Source of the DNA: Roseiarcus sp963761435
GTDB taxonomy: Bacteria; Pseudomonadota; Alphaproteobacteria; Rhizobiales; Beijerinckiaceae
Direction: 5' to 3'
NCBI GenBank assembly: GCA_963761435.1
Contig: CAVXHJ010000029.1
Coordinates: forward strand, 52,060 to 116,059
Length of the DNA: 64,000 nt
Below the pieces are notes generated by a model. The model saw only the letters and a list, made by a program, of their open reading frames with translations, did no database searches and was not told where the DNA came from. This document shows positions 26,288 through 37,159 of the stretch, piece after piece. The stretch's first letter is position 1, and each line of letters opens with the position of its first letter. The translations under genes and the position numbers were made by a program.

Positions 26288-26455
26288 ATGCGCCGGACGG
26301 AAGCCCTTCAGGGGGTGCGCATGGCGGTGTTTTTGAACACTCTGAACCGCTGGGAATCGGCGGAACTGAACCAGGAAGAGGCGGCGGAGCTTTTGGGGGT
26401 CAGCGAGCGGACGTTCCGGCGGTGGACGCGCCGCCACCAAGACCGGACAACTTAA
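26288..26455 (+). pseudogene. N-terminal remnant of an ISNCY-like transposase
   Basis: 55 residues: MRRTEALQGVRMAVFLNTLN, then AELNQEEAAELLGVSERTFR followed by RWTRRH, an HTH typical of the start of ISNCY-family transposases. It stops abruptly at 26455 and no further transposase sequence follows. Upstream words GATATGTCCGG and GATCTGTCCGG look like the end of the element. Confidence 0.6.
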
Positions 26456-26564
26456 TTCGCTATCGACAGAAGTTGCATGGACCTCCATCGGAAGCCGCGA
26501 AGGGACAGGCCATTGGAAAGCGACGAGAGGGCGCAAGCCGGGCTCGCCGCTTCTCTGTCGTGGA

Positions 26565-28177
26565 TCAGAACTTGACGCGCAGGCCGGCAGTCGGGGCGAT
26601 TTCCTGGGTGACGGCGAAGCTGTTGGCAAGACCGCCATAGACGTTCGAAATCATCACGCCGGCATAGAGATCGAGGCGCTTGACTGGCCGATAGTCGACC
26701 AGGAAGGAGATGGCGTCTTGCGAGCCGGCGCAGGCGCTGTTGTTGACCCGGGAAACGACGAGAGGATTTCCATTGGGTTGGAAGATGGTGGAGTTAGCGT
26801 AAGCGCAAGGCGTGGTGGAGGAATTAAAGTTGTTCTGCTCGAGATAATAATAGGCGGCGGCGACGTCGATCTGGGGGGTGACCGCATATTTGGCGCCAAT
26901 GAAGAAGACGTTGGCGATCCTGTTGTCGGCGTAAGTGGTGTAGCTGATCCATGTCGTCGGAAACAGTTTGTTTCCGGTGATGGTTCCGGGCACGCTATAG
27001 CCAGCGATCGAACTCGAACCCATTCGGGAAGCGGCTGCTGGGGTCAGACTGCTTGATGCGCTCCCAACCGCCGGAGATCGTTAGCGGGAATTGGTCAAAC
27101 TTGTACTTGCCGAGCAGGAAAGTGCCGACATTGTTGGATAGCGTCGCCTTCAGGTCGCCCCCATCGTAAAACTTCGGGACGCCGTCCGTGCAGCCGGTCT
27201 GGCCCTTGAACGGGCCGGACTTGAGGACGGCGCAGGTGCCGGTGAAGTTGCTGAGGTTCACCGCGTTCTGGGCATAGCCGCCAATGAAGTCAGCCGAGAG
27301 GGTGCCGGCAAAAGCATTGCCGGCAAAGAGATGGGGGAAGTCTGCGCCGATTTGGCCCTGCCACATCTCGGTCGAAGCGTTGCCCTGGTTGTAGCTGCCG
27401 ATCTGCGCGAGGCCCGCGACGTGGAAATTCATCCAGCTCACGAGAATTCGTGGAGTTCCAGTTATATTTGATTGCAGTATTGGAGCGCGTGAGCTCGGTG
27501 TCGCCGAAGCCGGCGTATGAGCCGGAAAAGCCGAACGGCGAGAAGGCATAGGCGCTGCTCATCACATCGTAGGCGACGAGGCCGTCCAGCCCCAGCGTAT
27601 TGACGCGGCCACCGACCAGCGTGCCATAGGTCTTGTTGCTGATCCCGATGAAGCCCTGCGAATTATCCCATTGTCCGTCGCGGCCCGAATCCGCGTTGAA
27701 GCCCTGGAAGAGCTGCGCTTTGCCGTTGTTCTGGGCCTGGGAGCGTGCGCCGTTGGCCAAATTCCAGGAGAGGGGCTGAAATCCGGTTTCCACCGTGCCG
27801 ACGACCGACCATCCATAGGCGACCGGCTGGCTCAGCTTGAGGCCAACGACCGACTGGCTGAGGTTGTTCGGCGACCACAGCCACTTGGATCCGTAGGCCT
27901 GCTTGTTGATAAAACTCGCCGTACCGTTGGGTTGCGTCGGGCTCCAGGCCGCGCCGTTGGACTCGTATTGGAGCCCGAGGTCGAGAGTCGCATAGAATGT
28001 GATGGGGCCGTAGCTCAGTGGGCAATCGGCGGCGGTCGAATCCATGAACGCCCAAATGCTCGAGAAGCAGTTCGGCGGCAGAGGCGGCGCGGCCTCCTTC
28101 TTGGTCGGCAGATCGGCGCCGTGAGCCGCGCCGGCGGCGGCGATTGTCATCGCCAGAGCTATCCCAAGCTTCTTCAT
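26565..28177 (-). pseudogene. Outer-membrane porin, third copy, two frameshifts
   Basis: A general porin with signal peptide MKKLGIALAMTIAAAGAAHG and the common DLPTKKEAAPPLPPNCFSSI start. It continues through YATLDLGLQYESNG, SQSVVGLKLSQPVAYGWSVV and NTYGTLVGGR-type barrel strands (NKTYGTLVGGRVNTLGLDGL). After a shift near 27450 it reads MWQGQIGADFPHLFAGNAFA, and after one near 27010 TWISYTTYADNRIANVFFIG. It ends EIAPTAGLRVKF with a terminal Phe. It is a different subfamily from the tandem porins. Both ends are intact; the indels may be errors. Confidence 0.8.
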
Positions 28178-28838
28178 CTGAACCCCATCCCATCCGTGGC
28201 GGGACCGCAACCCGCCCCGCACTGATCAACTTCCATCCCCGAGACTATGCGCGGCCGCCGCTTCCCTGCGGGCGCGGTGGAGCGTTGGCGCCCTGCTTTT
28301 GGCGCGATCGTCGTGCTGCGGAACGAAGCTGAACTTCCGCCCCCAGCGTGGTATTCTTGGCGTATCCCCGACTTCCAGACCCGGTTCGGTCCAACCCGCT
28401 TTGAATTGGCCAAGGTGAGGCTAGCGGCGCGCCATGTCACAGACAAACTATAAATTCACCTTGCTTTTGACTTTTTTCGATCTGTTGTAATTAAATCACA
28501 GCAATCCCACCAGGCGCCTGATCTATAGGCAAAACATAGCTGCCAATACTTTCTGGTAACAAGCAAAGCGTCGGGATGCGTCTTAACGCCCCCCGCAGAA
28601 CATGGCCGATGACTATCGAGTATCCCGGTCATGTTACAGTTTGGCGACAAAGCGGCTGCCGCGGCGAAAAAATCTTTTAGTTGAGAACGGTCGCGCGAAA
28701 ACCTTTAGTTGCACGCTACGCTCCGATTTCGTCGAAGCGTGTCGGGATCGGACCCGCGCTCCCGGACTGACCATCATGGCGCCAATCTTGGTGCGTAGAG
28801 AAAAACGCGACGGGGCTATGGCGCATGGAAAAAAAGCG
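28178..28838. other. Intergenic region between porin and two-component system
   Basis: Divergent promoter region. The half near 28440-28680 is AT-rich and probably holds promoters. An in-frame extension of the response regulator to 28602 exists but lacks family similarity. No other gene supported. Confidence 0.5.
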
Positions 28839-29576
28839 ATGAGCATATCGTCATTTGAGGTTGGGTCGAGGCCGAGCGGTCGATGGACGGACGCCCATCC
28901 GGGCTCTTTGATCCTGGTGGTGGAAGACGAGCGCGAGCTCGCCGAGGAGATTCGCCTCGAACTGCAAGCGAGCGGCTACACGGTGCACCTCGCCGAGACA
29001 GTCGACGATGGGTTGCGGGAGGCGCGCTCGGGCGCCGCAGTGCTGGTCATCGACCGGATGCTGCATGGCGAGGATGGGCTTTCGATCATTGAAGCGCTGC
29101 GCGCCGACGGCAACGCCACGCCGGCGCTCGTGATCAGCGCGTTGTCGTCGGTCGACGAGCGCATCAATGGATTGAAGGCCGGCGGCGACGACTACCTGGT
29201 CAAGCCCTTCGACATCCGCGAACTGACCGCGCGGGTCGAAGCGCTCCTGCGGCGGGGCGGCGACACGCGGCAGACACGACTGCAAGTCGGGGCGGTGGAA
29301 ATGGATCTCGTCGACCGCGCCGTGCGGTGCGACGGCAAGCTGGTCGATCTGCTGCCGCGGGAATTCGCTCTCCTGGAATATTTCATGCGCCGCCCGGACC
29401 AAATTGTGACCCGGGCGATGCTGCTCGAGGATGTGTGGAATTTCAAATTCATGGCGCAAACCAACGTCGTCGACGTCCAGATCGGCAACCTGCGCCGCAA
29501 GCTCGATCCCACGGGCGTCCGGCGCTTCATCGTCAGTATCCGCTCCGTCGGTTTCAAACTGAATGCGGATACTTGA
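28839..29576 (+). CDS. OmpR-family response regulator
   Basis: Receiver domain plus winged-helix DNA-binding domain, about 245 residues. Receiver: acidic pair in LILVVEDERELAEEI, phospho-acceptor Asp in VLVIDRMLHGEDGL, Ser/Thr position in LVISALSSVDERI, and Lys in DDYLVKPFDIREL. Effector: LPREFALLEYFMRRPDQIVT, then VDVQIGNLRRKLD and FIVSIRSVGFKL. Start chosen at the ATG following GGAAAAAAAGCG; longer in-frame starts exist. It overlaps the histidine kinase gene by 14 bases. It probably controls the RND operon downstream, or the divergent porin. Confidence 0.93.
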   Translation: MSISSFEVGSRPSGRWTDAHPGSLILVVEDERELAEEIRLELQASGYTVHLAETVDDGLREARSGAAVLVIDRMLHGEDGLSIIEALRADGNATPALVISALSSVDERINGLKAGGDDYLVKPFDIRELTARVEALLRRGGDTRQTRLQVGAVEMDLVDRAVRCDGKLVDLLPREFALLEYFMRRPDQIVTRAMLLEDVWNFKFMAQTNVVDVQIGNLRRKLDPTGVRRFIVSIRSVGFKLNADT

Positions 29577-30952
29577 AGTCTTCAACTCGCGGGCTTTTCG
29601 TCTCGCGCTTGCGTTCGCTCTGGCGATCACCTTGGCCACGACGGCGGCTTTCGCTTTCATTTATTGGCAGGTCTACACCTCGGATTTTCAGCGCGCGGGC
29701 GCCATCCTCGTGGACGAAGCAGCGAAAAGCGAGGGCGATAGCGAGGCCGAGCTGCGCCGCGCGTTGCAATTGCGCCTGACGCGGGACATCCGACGGCTGG
29801 ATTTCGTCGCGCTGTTCGATTCGAATGGCGCCCTCCTGTTCGGCGACGTGCCGGGCATGCCCGCAATTCCGGTCGATGGCCGCGCCCATGTGGTGCAGGA
29901 AGTGCTCCTGCCGGATGCGAGCGGCGTCCGCGAGCCGGCCATCTTCGTCGCACGCAGGCTTTCGAACGGCGGCGTGCTTTTGCTCGGGCGGAGCTTGTTG
30001 GAGACCTATAGCCTGCAGGGAACGCTGTTGCGCGCGCTGGCGATCGCGCTCCTGCCGACAATTCTGATGATCCTCGCAATCGGCGCGATTTTTGCCCGCA
30101 GCGCATCGCAACGTTACGAACGCGATTCACGACGCCATCGTCAGGATCATGAATGGCGAGCTCGATTCGCGTTTGCCGGTCACCAATGAGGACCGCGACA
30201 TCGACAAAGTGGCGCGCGCGGTCAATCTGATGCTGGACGAAATCGCGCGCCTGGTCGAGCAGCTCAAGAGCGCGGGCGACAACATCGCCCACGATTTGCG
30301 CACGCCCCTTGCCGTCGCCCGCGCCAAGATCGAACGCGCCCTCAACAACGGGAGCGGCGTTGAGCAATTGCGGGAGGCCACGGAGGCGGCTCTCGCGCAA
30401 ATCGAGAAAGTGTCCATGACGATCTCGGCAATCCTGCGGATCTCGGCGGTGGAGCATGGCGCGCGGGAGACCCAGTTCAAGGAGTTCGATCTCGGCGCGG
30501 TTTGCGCGCAGGTGTTCGATTTCTATGAGCCGCTCGCAGAATCGAAGGGCGTGACGATGGTCGTCGACGTCGTGGCGCCCGTCCCGGTTCGGGGCGACCA
30601 GGATCTCATGCGCGAGGCCGTCTCGAACCTCGTCGACAACGCGATCAAGTTCACGCCTCCGGGCGGGGCGGTGCGCATCGAGGCCCGAGTGGTTGACGGC
30701 CGCCCGGTCCTCCGGGTGAGCGACACCGGCCCGGGCGTCCCGCTGCAGGAGCGTGAGAGAATATTCGACCGGTTCTATCGCGGCGAAGCCAGCGCGAAGT
30801 CGCCTGGACACGGGCTCGGTCTCAGCATCGCCGAGTCGATCGCCAATCTGCACGGCCTCAAGCTGACGGTCGAAGACAACAACCCCGGCGCGCGCTTCGA
30901 ATTGCGATCAGCAGCCCCGGCGTCTGCCGCGCGGGAACCAGAACCAGTCTGA
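29563..30952 (+). pseudogene. Sensor histidine kinase, one frameshift after the HAMP entry
   Basis: Partner of the OmpR-type regulator. N-terminus with a first membrane helix (FRLALAFALAITLATTAAFA), a periplasmic domain, and a second helix (LLRALAIALLPTILMILAIG). Near 30105 the frame breaks and resumes as NVTNAIHDAIVRIMNGELDS (HAMP). Then come the H-box GDNIAHDLRTPLAVARAKIE, the N-box REAVSNLVDNAIKFTPPGG, G1 LRVSDTGPGVP and G2 GHGLGLSIAESIANLHG. All catalytic motifs are present. As both halves are fully conserved, a single-base error is likely. Confidence 0.88.
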
Positions 30953-31168
30953 CAAGCCCCCTTGGCGGCGGAGGCGCGCCATCCGGCTCAAATCCCGACC
31001 GCGTGCGCCCCTGTCCCGGGATGTCGCCCTGGCTCACGAACAAATATAATTTAATGTTATGTAGAATGCGCGACGGGTACTAGACGCTCGACGCTGGCGC
31101 GGCGGACGACGTTTGCCGCGGGGGTGTCGTGTGCCTTGACAAGCTCTCCGCGCCATCAGAAGTGACCA

Positions 31169-34100
31169 ATGCTCGCCGTCGTTCGCATCGCCCTCAACAG
31201 GCCCTACACGTTCGTCGTCATGGCGATGCTGATCGTCATCTTCGGCGTGACTGCCGCTATCAAGACGCCGACCGACATCTTCCCGAACATCGGCATTCCG
31301 GTCGTCGCCGTCGTTTGGACCTACAACGGCCTGCCGCCGGACGACATGTCGGGGCGCGTGATCTACTACTACGAGCGCACGCTCAGCGCGCAGGTCAACG
31401 ACATCGAGCACATCGAGTCCCAGTCGCTGGCGGGCTATGGCGTGGTCAAGGTGTTCTTCCAGCCCAACGTCAACATCAACTCGGCGCTGGCGCAGATCAC
31501 CGCGGCGTCGCAGACCGTGCTCAAACTGCTGCCCCCCGGCATCACCCCGCCTTACGTCCTGAGCTTCAGCGCTTCGAGCGTGCCGATCCTCCAGCTGGCG
31601 TTGTCCAGCGACACCCTGTCGCAAGCGGAAATATTCGACGCCGGACAGAATTTCATCCGCCCGCAGCTCGCGACAGTCGCCGGAGCCGCGGTTCCCTCGC
31701 CCTACGGCGGCAAGGTGCTGCAGGTCCAGGTCGACCTCAACCAGGACAAGTTGCAGGCCTACGGGCTGTCGTCGCAGGATGTGGTCGATGCGATTGCGCG
31801 GCAGAACGTCATCACGCCGGTGGGAACCCAGAAAGTCGGCCAGTTCGAATATGTCGTCGCGCTCAACGACGCTCCGAGCCGGATCGCTGAATTGAACGAT
31901 TTGCCCATTCGCTCCGTCGATGGCGTACCGGTCTACATTCATGACGTCGCCTACGTCCACGAGGGCAGCCCGCCGCAGATCAACATGGTGCGGGTCAACG
32001 GTTCGAACGCCGTCCTGATGACCATTCTCAAGACCGGCTCCGCTTCGACCCTCGACGTCATCGCCGGGGTCAAGGCGCTGTTGCCGAAACTGCGCGAGAC
32101 CCTGCCGCAAAGCCTTCACCTGGAGGCGGTCGGCGACCAGTCGAAATTTGTCACCGCCGCGGTGTCGTCGGTCATCTTCGAGGGCGTGGTGGCCGCGGCG
32201 CTGACCGGGCTGATGATCCTTATCTTTCTCGGCAGCTGGCGTTCGACCGTCATCATCATGGTCTCGATTCCGCTGGCAATTCTAACCTCGGTCGCGCTCC
32301 TTGCCGCGACCGGCGAAACCATCAACGTGATGACCCTCGGCGGGCTTGCGCTCGCGGTTGGCATTCTCGTCGACGACGCGACGGTGACGATCGAGAACAT
32401 CAACTACCATCTCGAGCAGGGCAAGGACATCGAGACGGCCATCATGGACGGCGCGCGGCAGATCGTCATTCCCGCGACCGTCTCGCTCCTGTGCATCTGC
32501 ATCGTTTTCGTGCCGATGTTCACTCTCGGCGGGGTCGCCGGCTACCTGTTTCGCCCGATGGCCAAAGCGGTGGTGTTCGCTCTCATCGGCTCCTATGTGC
32601 TCTCGCGCACCCTGGTCAACACGATGGCGCGCTACCTGCTCGCCCACCAGGCGACGCACGGCCACGGCGCGCCCTTGGCCCCGACCCGCAATCCGCTCGC
32701 CCTTTTCCAGCGCGGATTCGAACGGCGCTTCGAGGCCGTCAGGGCCTTCTATCGGCGCCTGCTCATCACCGCTCTGTCTGGACGGTTCGTGTTCATCGCC
32801 GGCTTCCTGGCCGCGTCTCTCTCCTCGTTCGCGCTTGTGCCTTACCTTGGCCGCAACTTCTTCCCCCCGGTCGAAAGCACGCAGATCGCCCTGCACGTGC
32901 GGGCCCCGACCGGAATGCGGATCGAGGAAACTGGGGTCGAGGTCGACAGGATCGAAGCCGCGATCCGCGCGATCATCCCCCCGGAGTCGCTGCGCTCGAT
33001 CGTCGACAATATCGGCCTGTCGATCAGCGGCATCAACATGGCCTACTCCAACACCGGATCGATCGGCGCGTCGGACGCGGATATTTTGATCACGCTCCAC
33101 GACGGCCGCGAGGCCGAAGCGCCAGCTTACGTGAAGGCGATGCGCGAACAGCTGCCGGGCCAGTTTCCGGGCACCTCCTTCGCCTTCCTGCCCGCCGACA
33201 TCGTGACCCAGATTCTCAACTTCGGCCTGCCCGCGCCGATCGACGTGCAGATCATCGGCTCAAAGATTCAGGAAAACCGTGCCTACGCGGACAAGCTCCT
33301 CGAGAGGATCGCGCGGATTCCCGGCGTCGCCGACGCCCGCATCCAGCAGGCTTTCAACGCACCGACCTTCGACGTCGACGTGGATCGCACCCGTGCCCAG
33401 CTCGTCGGCGTCAGCGAGCGTGACGTCGCCCAGAACCTCCAGGACACCTTGGCGGGCAGCATCCAGACCGCCCCGACCTTCTGGCTCAATCCCAAGAACG
33501 GAGTTTCATACCCGATCGTCGCCCAGACGCCGCAATATTGGGTGCGATCCCTGTCGAATCTGGAGAACATTCCCGCTTCCCAAGGATCGGACAAGCAGAT
33601 TCTCGGGGGGGTCGCCGACATCAAACGCAACGTCAGCGACGCCGTCGTGTCGCATTACGCCGTTCAACCTGTTATAGACATTTTTGCGACCAACAATGAC
33701 CGAGACCTCGGCGCCGTCGCCGCGGATATTCAGAACATCCTGGATGAGACCGCCAAAGAGGCGCCTCGAGGATCCACGGTCGTGGTGCGGGGGCAGGTTC
33801 AGACGATGACCTACGCTTTCGGCCAGCTTTTCGTCGGGATTGCGCTCGCCGTCGTCCTCATTTACCTATTGATCGTCGTCAACTTCCAGTCATGGCTTGA
33901 TCCTTTTGTGATCATCACCGCATTGCCGACCGCGCTCGCCGGCATCGTATGGATGTTGTTCATCAGCCGCACGACCCTGTCCGTCCCGGCGCTGACGGGC
34001 GCGATCATGTGCATGGGCGTCGCCACAGCCAACAGCATTCTCGTCGTGAGCTTCGCACGCGAGCGGCTGGCGGAAGGCGCCGACGCGGCGACGGCCGCGA

Positions 34101-34351
34101 TCGACGCCGGTTTCACCCGCTTCCGCCCCGTGCTCATGACGGCTCTCGCGATGATCATCGGCATGGGGCCGATGGCGCTCAGCGCCGAACTGAACGCTCC
34201 CCTCGGACGCGCGGTGATCGGCGGCCTCGTCTTCGCCACCGTCGCGACGCTCCTGTTCGTTCCGGCGGTCTTCCGGCTTGTTCATGAACGCAAGCCGAGC
34301 CGCGCGAGCGAGCCCGCGCCTAACTTTCCCGCCGAGGCCACGCCCATATGA
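31169..34351 (+). CDS. RND-superfamily multidrug efflux permease
   Basis: 1060 residues, the usual length, spanning the inner membrane with 12 helices and two large periplasmic loops. N-terminus MLAVVRIALNRPYTFVVMAM, with DIFPNIGIPVVAVVW after the first helix. TM4 carries GGLALAVGILVDDATVTIEN with the paired Asp of the proton relay. The second half includes LIVVNFQSWLDPFVIITALP and GVATANSILVVSFARERL. Proton-driven export of hydrophobic or amphiphilic compounds through the adaptor and outer-membrane factor encoded next. It overlaps the adaptor gene by four bases (ATGA). Permease-first order is less common than adaptor-first. Confidence 0.96.
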   Translation: MLAVVRIALNRPYTFVVMAMLIVIFGVTAAIKTPTDIFPNIGIPVVAVVWTYNGLPPDDMSGRVIYYYERTLSAQVNDIEHIESQSLAGYGVVKVFFQPNVNINSALAQITAASQTVLKLLPPGITPPYVLSFSASSVPILQLALSSDTLSQAEIFDAGQNFIRPQLATVAGAAVPSPYGGKVLQVQVDLNQDKLQAYGLSSQDVVDAIARQNVITPVGTQKVGQFEYVVALNDAPSRIAELNDLPIRSVDGVPVYIHDVAYVHEGSPPQINMVRVNGSNAVLMTILKTGSASTLDVIAGVKALLPKLRETLPQSLHLEAVGDQSKFVTAAVSSVIFEGVVAAALTGLMILIFLGSWRSTVIIMVSIPLAILTSVALLAATGETINVMTLGGLALAVGILVDDATVTIENINYHLEQGKDIETAIMDGARQIVIPATVSLLCICIVFVPMFTLGGVAGYLFRPMAKAVVFALIGSYVLSRTLVNTMARYLLAHQATHGHGAPLAPTRNPLALFQRGFERRFEAVRAFYRRLLITALSGRFVFIAGFLAASLSSFALVPYLGRNFFPPVESTQIALHVRAPTGMRIEETGVEVDRIEAAIRAIIPPESLRSIVDNIGLSISGINMAYSNTGSIGASDADILITLHDGREAEAPAYVKAMREQLPGQFPGTSFAFLPADIVTQILNFGLPAPIDVQIIGSKIQENRAYADKLLERIARIPGVADARIQQAFNAPTFDVDVDRTRAQLVGVSERDVAQNLQDTLAGSIQTAPTFWLNPKNGVSYPIVAQTPQYWVRSLSNLENIPASQGSDKQILGGVADIKRNVSDAVVSHYAVQPVIDIFATNNDRDLGAVAADIQNILDETAKEAPRGSTVVVRGQVQTMTYAFGQLFVGIALAVVLIYLLIVVNFQSWLDPFVIITALPTALAGIVWMLFISRTTLSVPALTGAIMCMGVATANSILVVSFARERLAEGADAATAAIDAGFTRFRPVLMTALAMIIGMGPMALSAELNAPLGRAVIGGLVFATVATLLFVPAVFRLVHERKPSRASEPAPNFPAEATPI

Positions 34352-35694
34352 GCCAGGAACAGGCCGACGCGCCCGCGCCCGAGGCGCAAACCGAGGGCGG
34401 CGCAGGCCACGCGCTGTCCCCCGCGGCTCACCCCGATCCGCACAAGCCCAATCCGGAAGAACGCCGGCCCGTCAAGACCGGACGCGCGATCCTGCTCCTG
34501 GCGGTGGCGGCGATCGCGGTCGCCTATTCTGGAATATCCGGGCGTCGGCACGATGACGAAAAGCTAAAGACCTGGACGCTGGAACAGGCCATCCCGCCGG
34601 TGGCGGTGATTTCGCCGAAACGGGGCGGCGAAACGCGTGAGCTCGTGCTGCCCGGCAATGTCGACGCCTTCTACAGCGCCTCCATTCATGGGCAGGTCAA
34701 AGGCTACGTGAGCGAGTGGCGCAAGGACATAGGGGCTCAGGTCAAGCAGGGCGACATCCTCGCGGTCGTTGACACCCCCGAGCTCGACCAAAGCATAGCG
34801 GTCGCGCAGAGCGAGGTCGCGAAGGCCAAGGCCAATCTCGCCCTGGCGAAGGTCACGGCGGCGCGATGGGATTCGTTGCGCGCGTCAGCCGCTGTGTCTC
34901 AACAGGCCGCAGACGAAAAGGACAGCGACCAGCGTGCACAAGCCGCCCAGGTCGACGCGGCGCTGTCGAACGTCGACCGGCTGAAGGCGCAGAAGGCGTT
35001 CGCCAACATCGTGGCGCCGTTCGACGGCGTCGTCACCGCCCGCAACGTCGACGTCGGATCGCTGGTCAGGGCGGACGGCGTCGACACGCCGGCCTTGTTC
35101 ACGGTCGCCGACATTCACCAGATGCGAATTTACGTCCCAGTGCCGGAAACCTACGCGGCCGAGCTAAAAGACGGGATGAAGGCGACGCTCGAAGTGCCCG
35201 AGTATCCCGATCGTCAGTTCGACGCGACAATCGCCACGACCTCGCACGCGATCGATACAAAATCGCGCACGCTGCTGGTCGAGCTCCTCGCCGACAACAA
35301 GGATGGGTTGCTCCATCCGGGCGCGTTCACGCGCGTCCATTTCCGGATTCCGCCTGACCCCAACATTTTCACCATTCCGGCCAGCGCAATGCTCTATCGC
35401 GACACTGAGCCGCGAGTCGCGACGGTTGGGCCTGACAATCGCATCACTCTGAAAGACGTGCGTATCGTGCGTGACCTTGGAACGGCGGTGGAAGTCTCGG
35501 GCGGCGTCAGCCAGGACGAGCGCATCGTCGCCAATCCGCCCGATTCGATCGGCGACGGCGAGGAGGTCCGGGTCATGGAAGCGGCTGGGGAGAAGACGAA
35601 AGGGCCGTCCGCGCAACAGGGGGCGGAGGGGCCGAAAGACCCCCCGAAGAGCGCCGAGGAGATCGCGCAAACAAGGCGGGAACACGGAGAATGA
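34348..35694 (+). CDS. RND efflux membrane-fusion (adaptor) protein
   Basis: 448 residues. A Pro/Glu-rich cytoplasmic start, then one membrane anchor (AILLLAVAAIAVAYSGISGR). It has a lipoyl/barrel-sandwich region (GQVKGYVSEWRKDIGAQVKQ, DILAVVDTPELDQ), a helical hairpin (SEVAKAKANLALAKVTAARW), then FANIVAPFDGVVTARNVDVG. The C-terminal membrane-proximal domain is followed by a charged tail (TKGPSAQQGAEGPKDPPKS). It bridges the pump and outer-membrane channel. Both junctions are four-base ATGA overlaps. Confidence 0.95.
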   Translation: MSQEQADAPAPEAQTEGGAGHALSPAAHPDPHKPNPEERRPVKTGRAILLLAVAAIAVAYSGISGRRHDDEKLKTWTLEQAIPPVAVISPKRGGETRELVLPGNVDAFYSASIHGQVKGYVSEWRKDIGAQVKQGDILAVVDTPELDQSIAVAQSEVAKAKANLALAKVTAARWDSLRASAAVSQQAADEKDSDQRAQAAQVDAALSNVDRLKAQKAFANIVAPFDGVVTARNVDVGSLVRADGVDTPALFTVADIHQMRIYVPVPETYAAELKDGMKATLEVPEYPDRQFDATIATTSHAIDTKSRTLLVELLADNKDGLLHPGAFTRVHFRIPPDPNIFTIPASAMLYRDTEPRVATVGPDNRITLKDVRIVRDLGTAVEVSGGVSQDERIVANPPDSIGDGEEVRVMEAAGEKTKGPSAQQGAEGPKDPPKSAEEIAQTRREHGE

Positions 35695-37127
35695 AGTGGC
35701 GGCCGTGGCTCGCGGCGCCGATCGTGTTTGCGCTCGGCGGTTGTGATTTTGCGCCACGCTACACTCCACCCTCGGTAGCCGTGCCGTCGAAATTCAAGGA
35801 CGAGACCGCGCGCGGCGGGACCCTTCCCGTCAACGGGATGTGGTGGCTAAGCTTCAGCGACCGAACGCTCGACGATCTCCAGGCGCAGGTCGACGCCGCC
35901 AATCCGGATCTCGCCGCCGCGGTCGCTGCCAATGACGAGGCCGTCGCGCGCGCCAACGCCGCGCTGAGCAACGCCTATCCGCAGATCGACGGGGTCCCCC
36001 ACTTTCTGGCCAACAAGCAGTCCGCCAACCGGCCGCTTCGCTCCGCAAATCAGCCGACTTACTACGGAGACAACGCCCTTGGCGCGCAAGTGGCTTATGA
36101 GATCGACATCTGGGGACGGGTGCGCGATCTCGTCAAGGCGGCAAATGCGACCGCGGAAGCGAGCGCTGACGCGCTCGCCGATGCAAGGCTCGAACTGCAC
36201 GCCGAACTTGCGCGCGACTACGTGAATCTGCGTGGTCTGGACGACGAGATTAGGCTCTTTTCCGATACCATCACGATCTATCGTTCGGCCTTGAAGCTGA
36301 CCCAGGAGCGGCTCGATGCGAATATCGCCTCGCCGGTCGATGTCGATCGGGCGCAGACCCAGTTGAGCTCGGCCGAGGCGCAAGCCTCCGACTTGGCCCT
36401 CAATCGGGCGACCCTGGAAAATTCGATCGCCGCGTTGGTCGGCAAAGCAGCCGCCTCGTTTTCGGTCGCCTCGTTCAAGACCCGGCTTCCGTTGCCAAGC
36501 CGGCCGGGCGCGGTGCCCGCCGACGTCCTGCGCCGCCGCCCGGACGTCGCTGAGAGCGAACGGCTCACCGCCGCGGCCAGTGAAGTGATCGGCGCCTCGC
36601 GCGCGAATTTCTTCCCCAAGGTCACCTTGCTCGGGCTCGGCGGGACGCAGGACACCAGCTTCCGCCTGCTGAGCGGGGTCAACCTGCTGGGGAGCATTGG
36701 GCCAGCGATCGATTTTCCGCTGTTCGACGCCGGACTGCGTCAGGCGGAACTCGACATTGCCAAGGCTCAGTTCACCCAGGCGGCGGAGAACTATCGGGCC
36801 ACGGTTTTGCGCGCCCTCAAGGAAGTCCAGGACGAGCTGTCGTCCTTGCGATGGCTCGCGGAGGAATACAATCAGACGACCACGGCGGCGGTGGCGGCGC
36901 GCAAGGCGGCCGACCTGTCCTTGACCCTGTACCGCGACGGCGCGTCCTCGTATCTCGACGTGGTGACGGCCCAAAGCGCCGCGCTGGACGCGGAGCGCCT
37001 GGCGATTGCGCTGCACACCCGACAGTTGACCGCTGATATCGGCCTGATGCTGGCGCTTGGCGGCGGCTGGTCGGCCCCACCCGAACCGCGCGCGAAGCCC
37101 GGCTTCGCGCCATATCTGGCGGAGTGA
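35691..37127 (+). CDS. Outer-membrane efflux factor (NodT/OprM-type lipoprotein)
   Basis: 478 residues with a lipoprotein signal peptide (PIVFALGGC, lipobox LGGC). It has two TolC-like repeats: DDLQAQVDAANPDLAAAVAA, and later FFPKVTLLGLGGTQDTSF and ALKEVQDELSSLRWLAEEYN. It forms the trimeric channel that completes the tripartite pump with the two preceding gene products. Its start overlaps the adaptor stop. Confidence 0.95.
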   Translation: MKWRPWLAAPIVFALGGCDFAPRYTPPSVAVPSKFKDETARGGTLPVNGMWWLSFSDRTLDDLQAQVDAANPDLAAAVAANDEAVARANAALSNAYPQIDGVPHFLANKQSANRPLRSANQPTYYGDNALGAQVAYEIDIWGRVRDLVKAANATAEASADALADARLELHAELARDYVNLRGLDDEIRLFSDTITIYRSALKLTQERLDANIASPVDVDRAQTQLSSAEAQASDLALNRATLENSIAALVGKAAASFSVASFKTRLPLPSRPGAVPADVLRRRPDVAESERLTAAASEVIGASRANFFPKVTLLGLGGTQDTSFRLLSGVNLLGSIGPAIDFPLFDAGLRQAELDIAKAQFTQAAENYRATVLRALKEVQDELSSLRWLAEEYNQTTTAAVAARKAADLSLTLYRDGASSYLDVVTAQSAALDAERLAIALHTRQLTADIGLMLALGGGWSAPPEPRAKPGFAPYLAE

Positions 37128-37159
37128 GCCTGCCGGGCTAGCAAAACAAGGAGGGGACG

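Noticed and set aside
31034..32119. 361-codon minus-strand frame under the RND pump
   Set aside because: Shadow of the plus-strand permease, with His/Asp/Arg-rich composition.
35847..37016. 389-codon minus-strand frame under the outer-membrane factor
   Set aside because: Shadow frame; the plus-strand gene has lipobox and TolC-like motifs.
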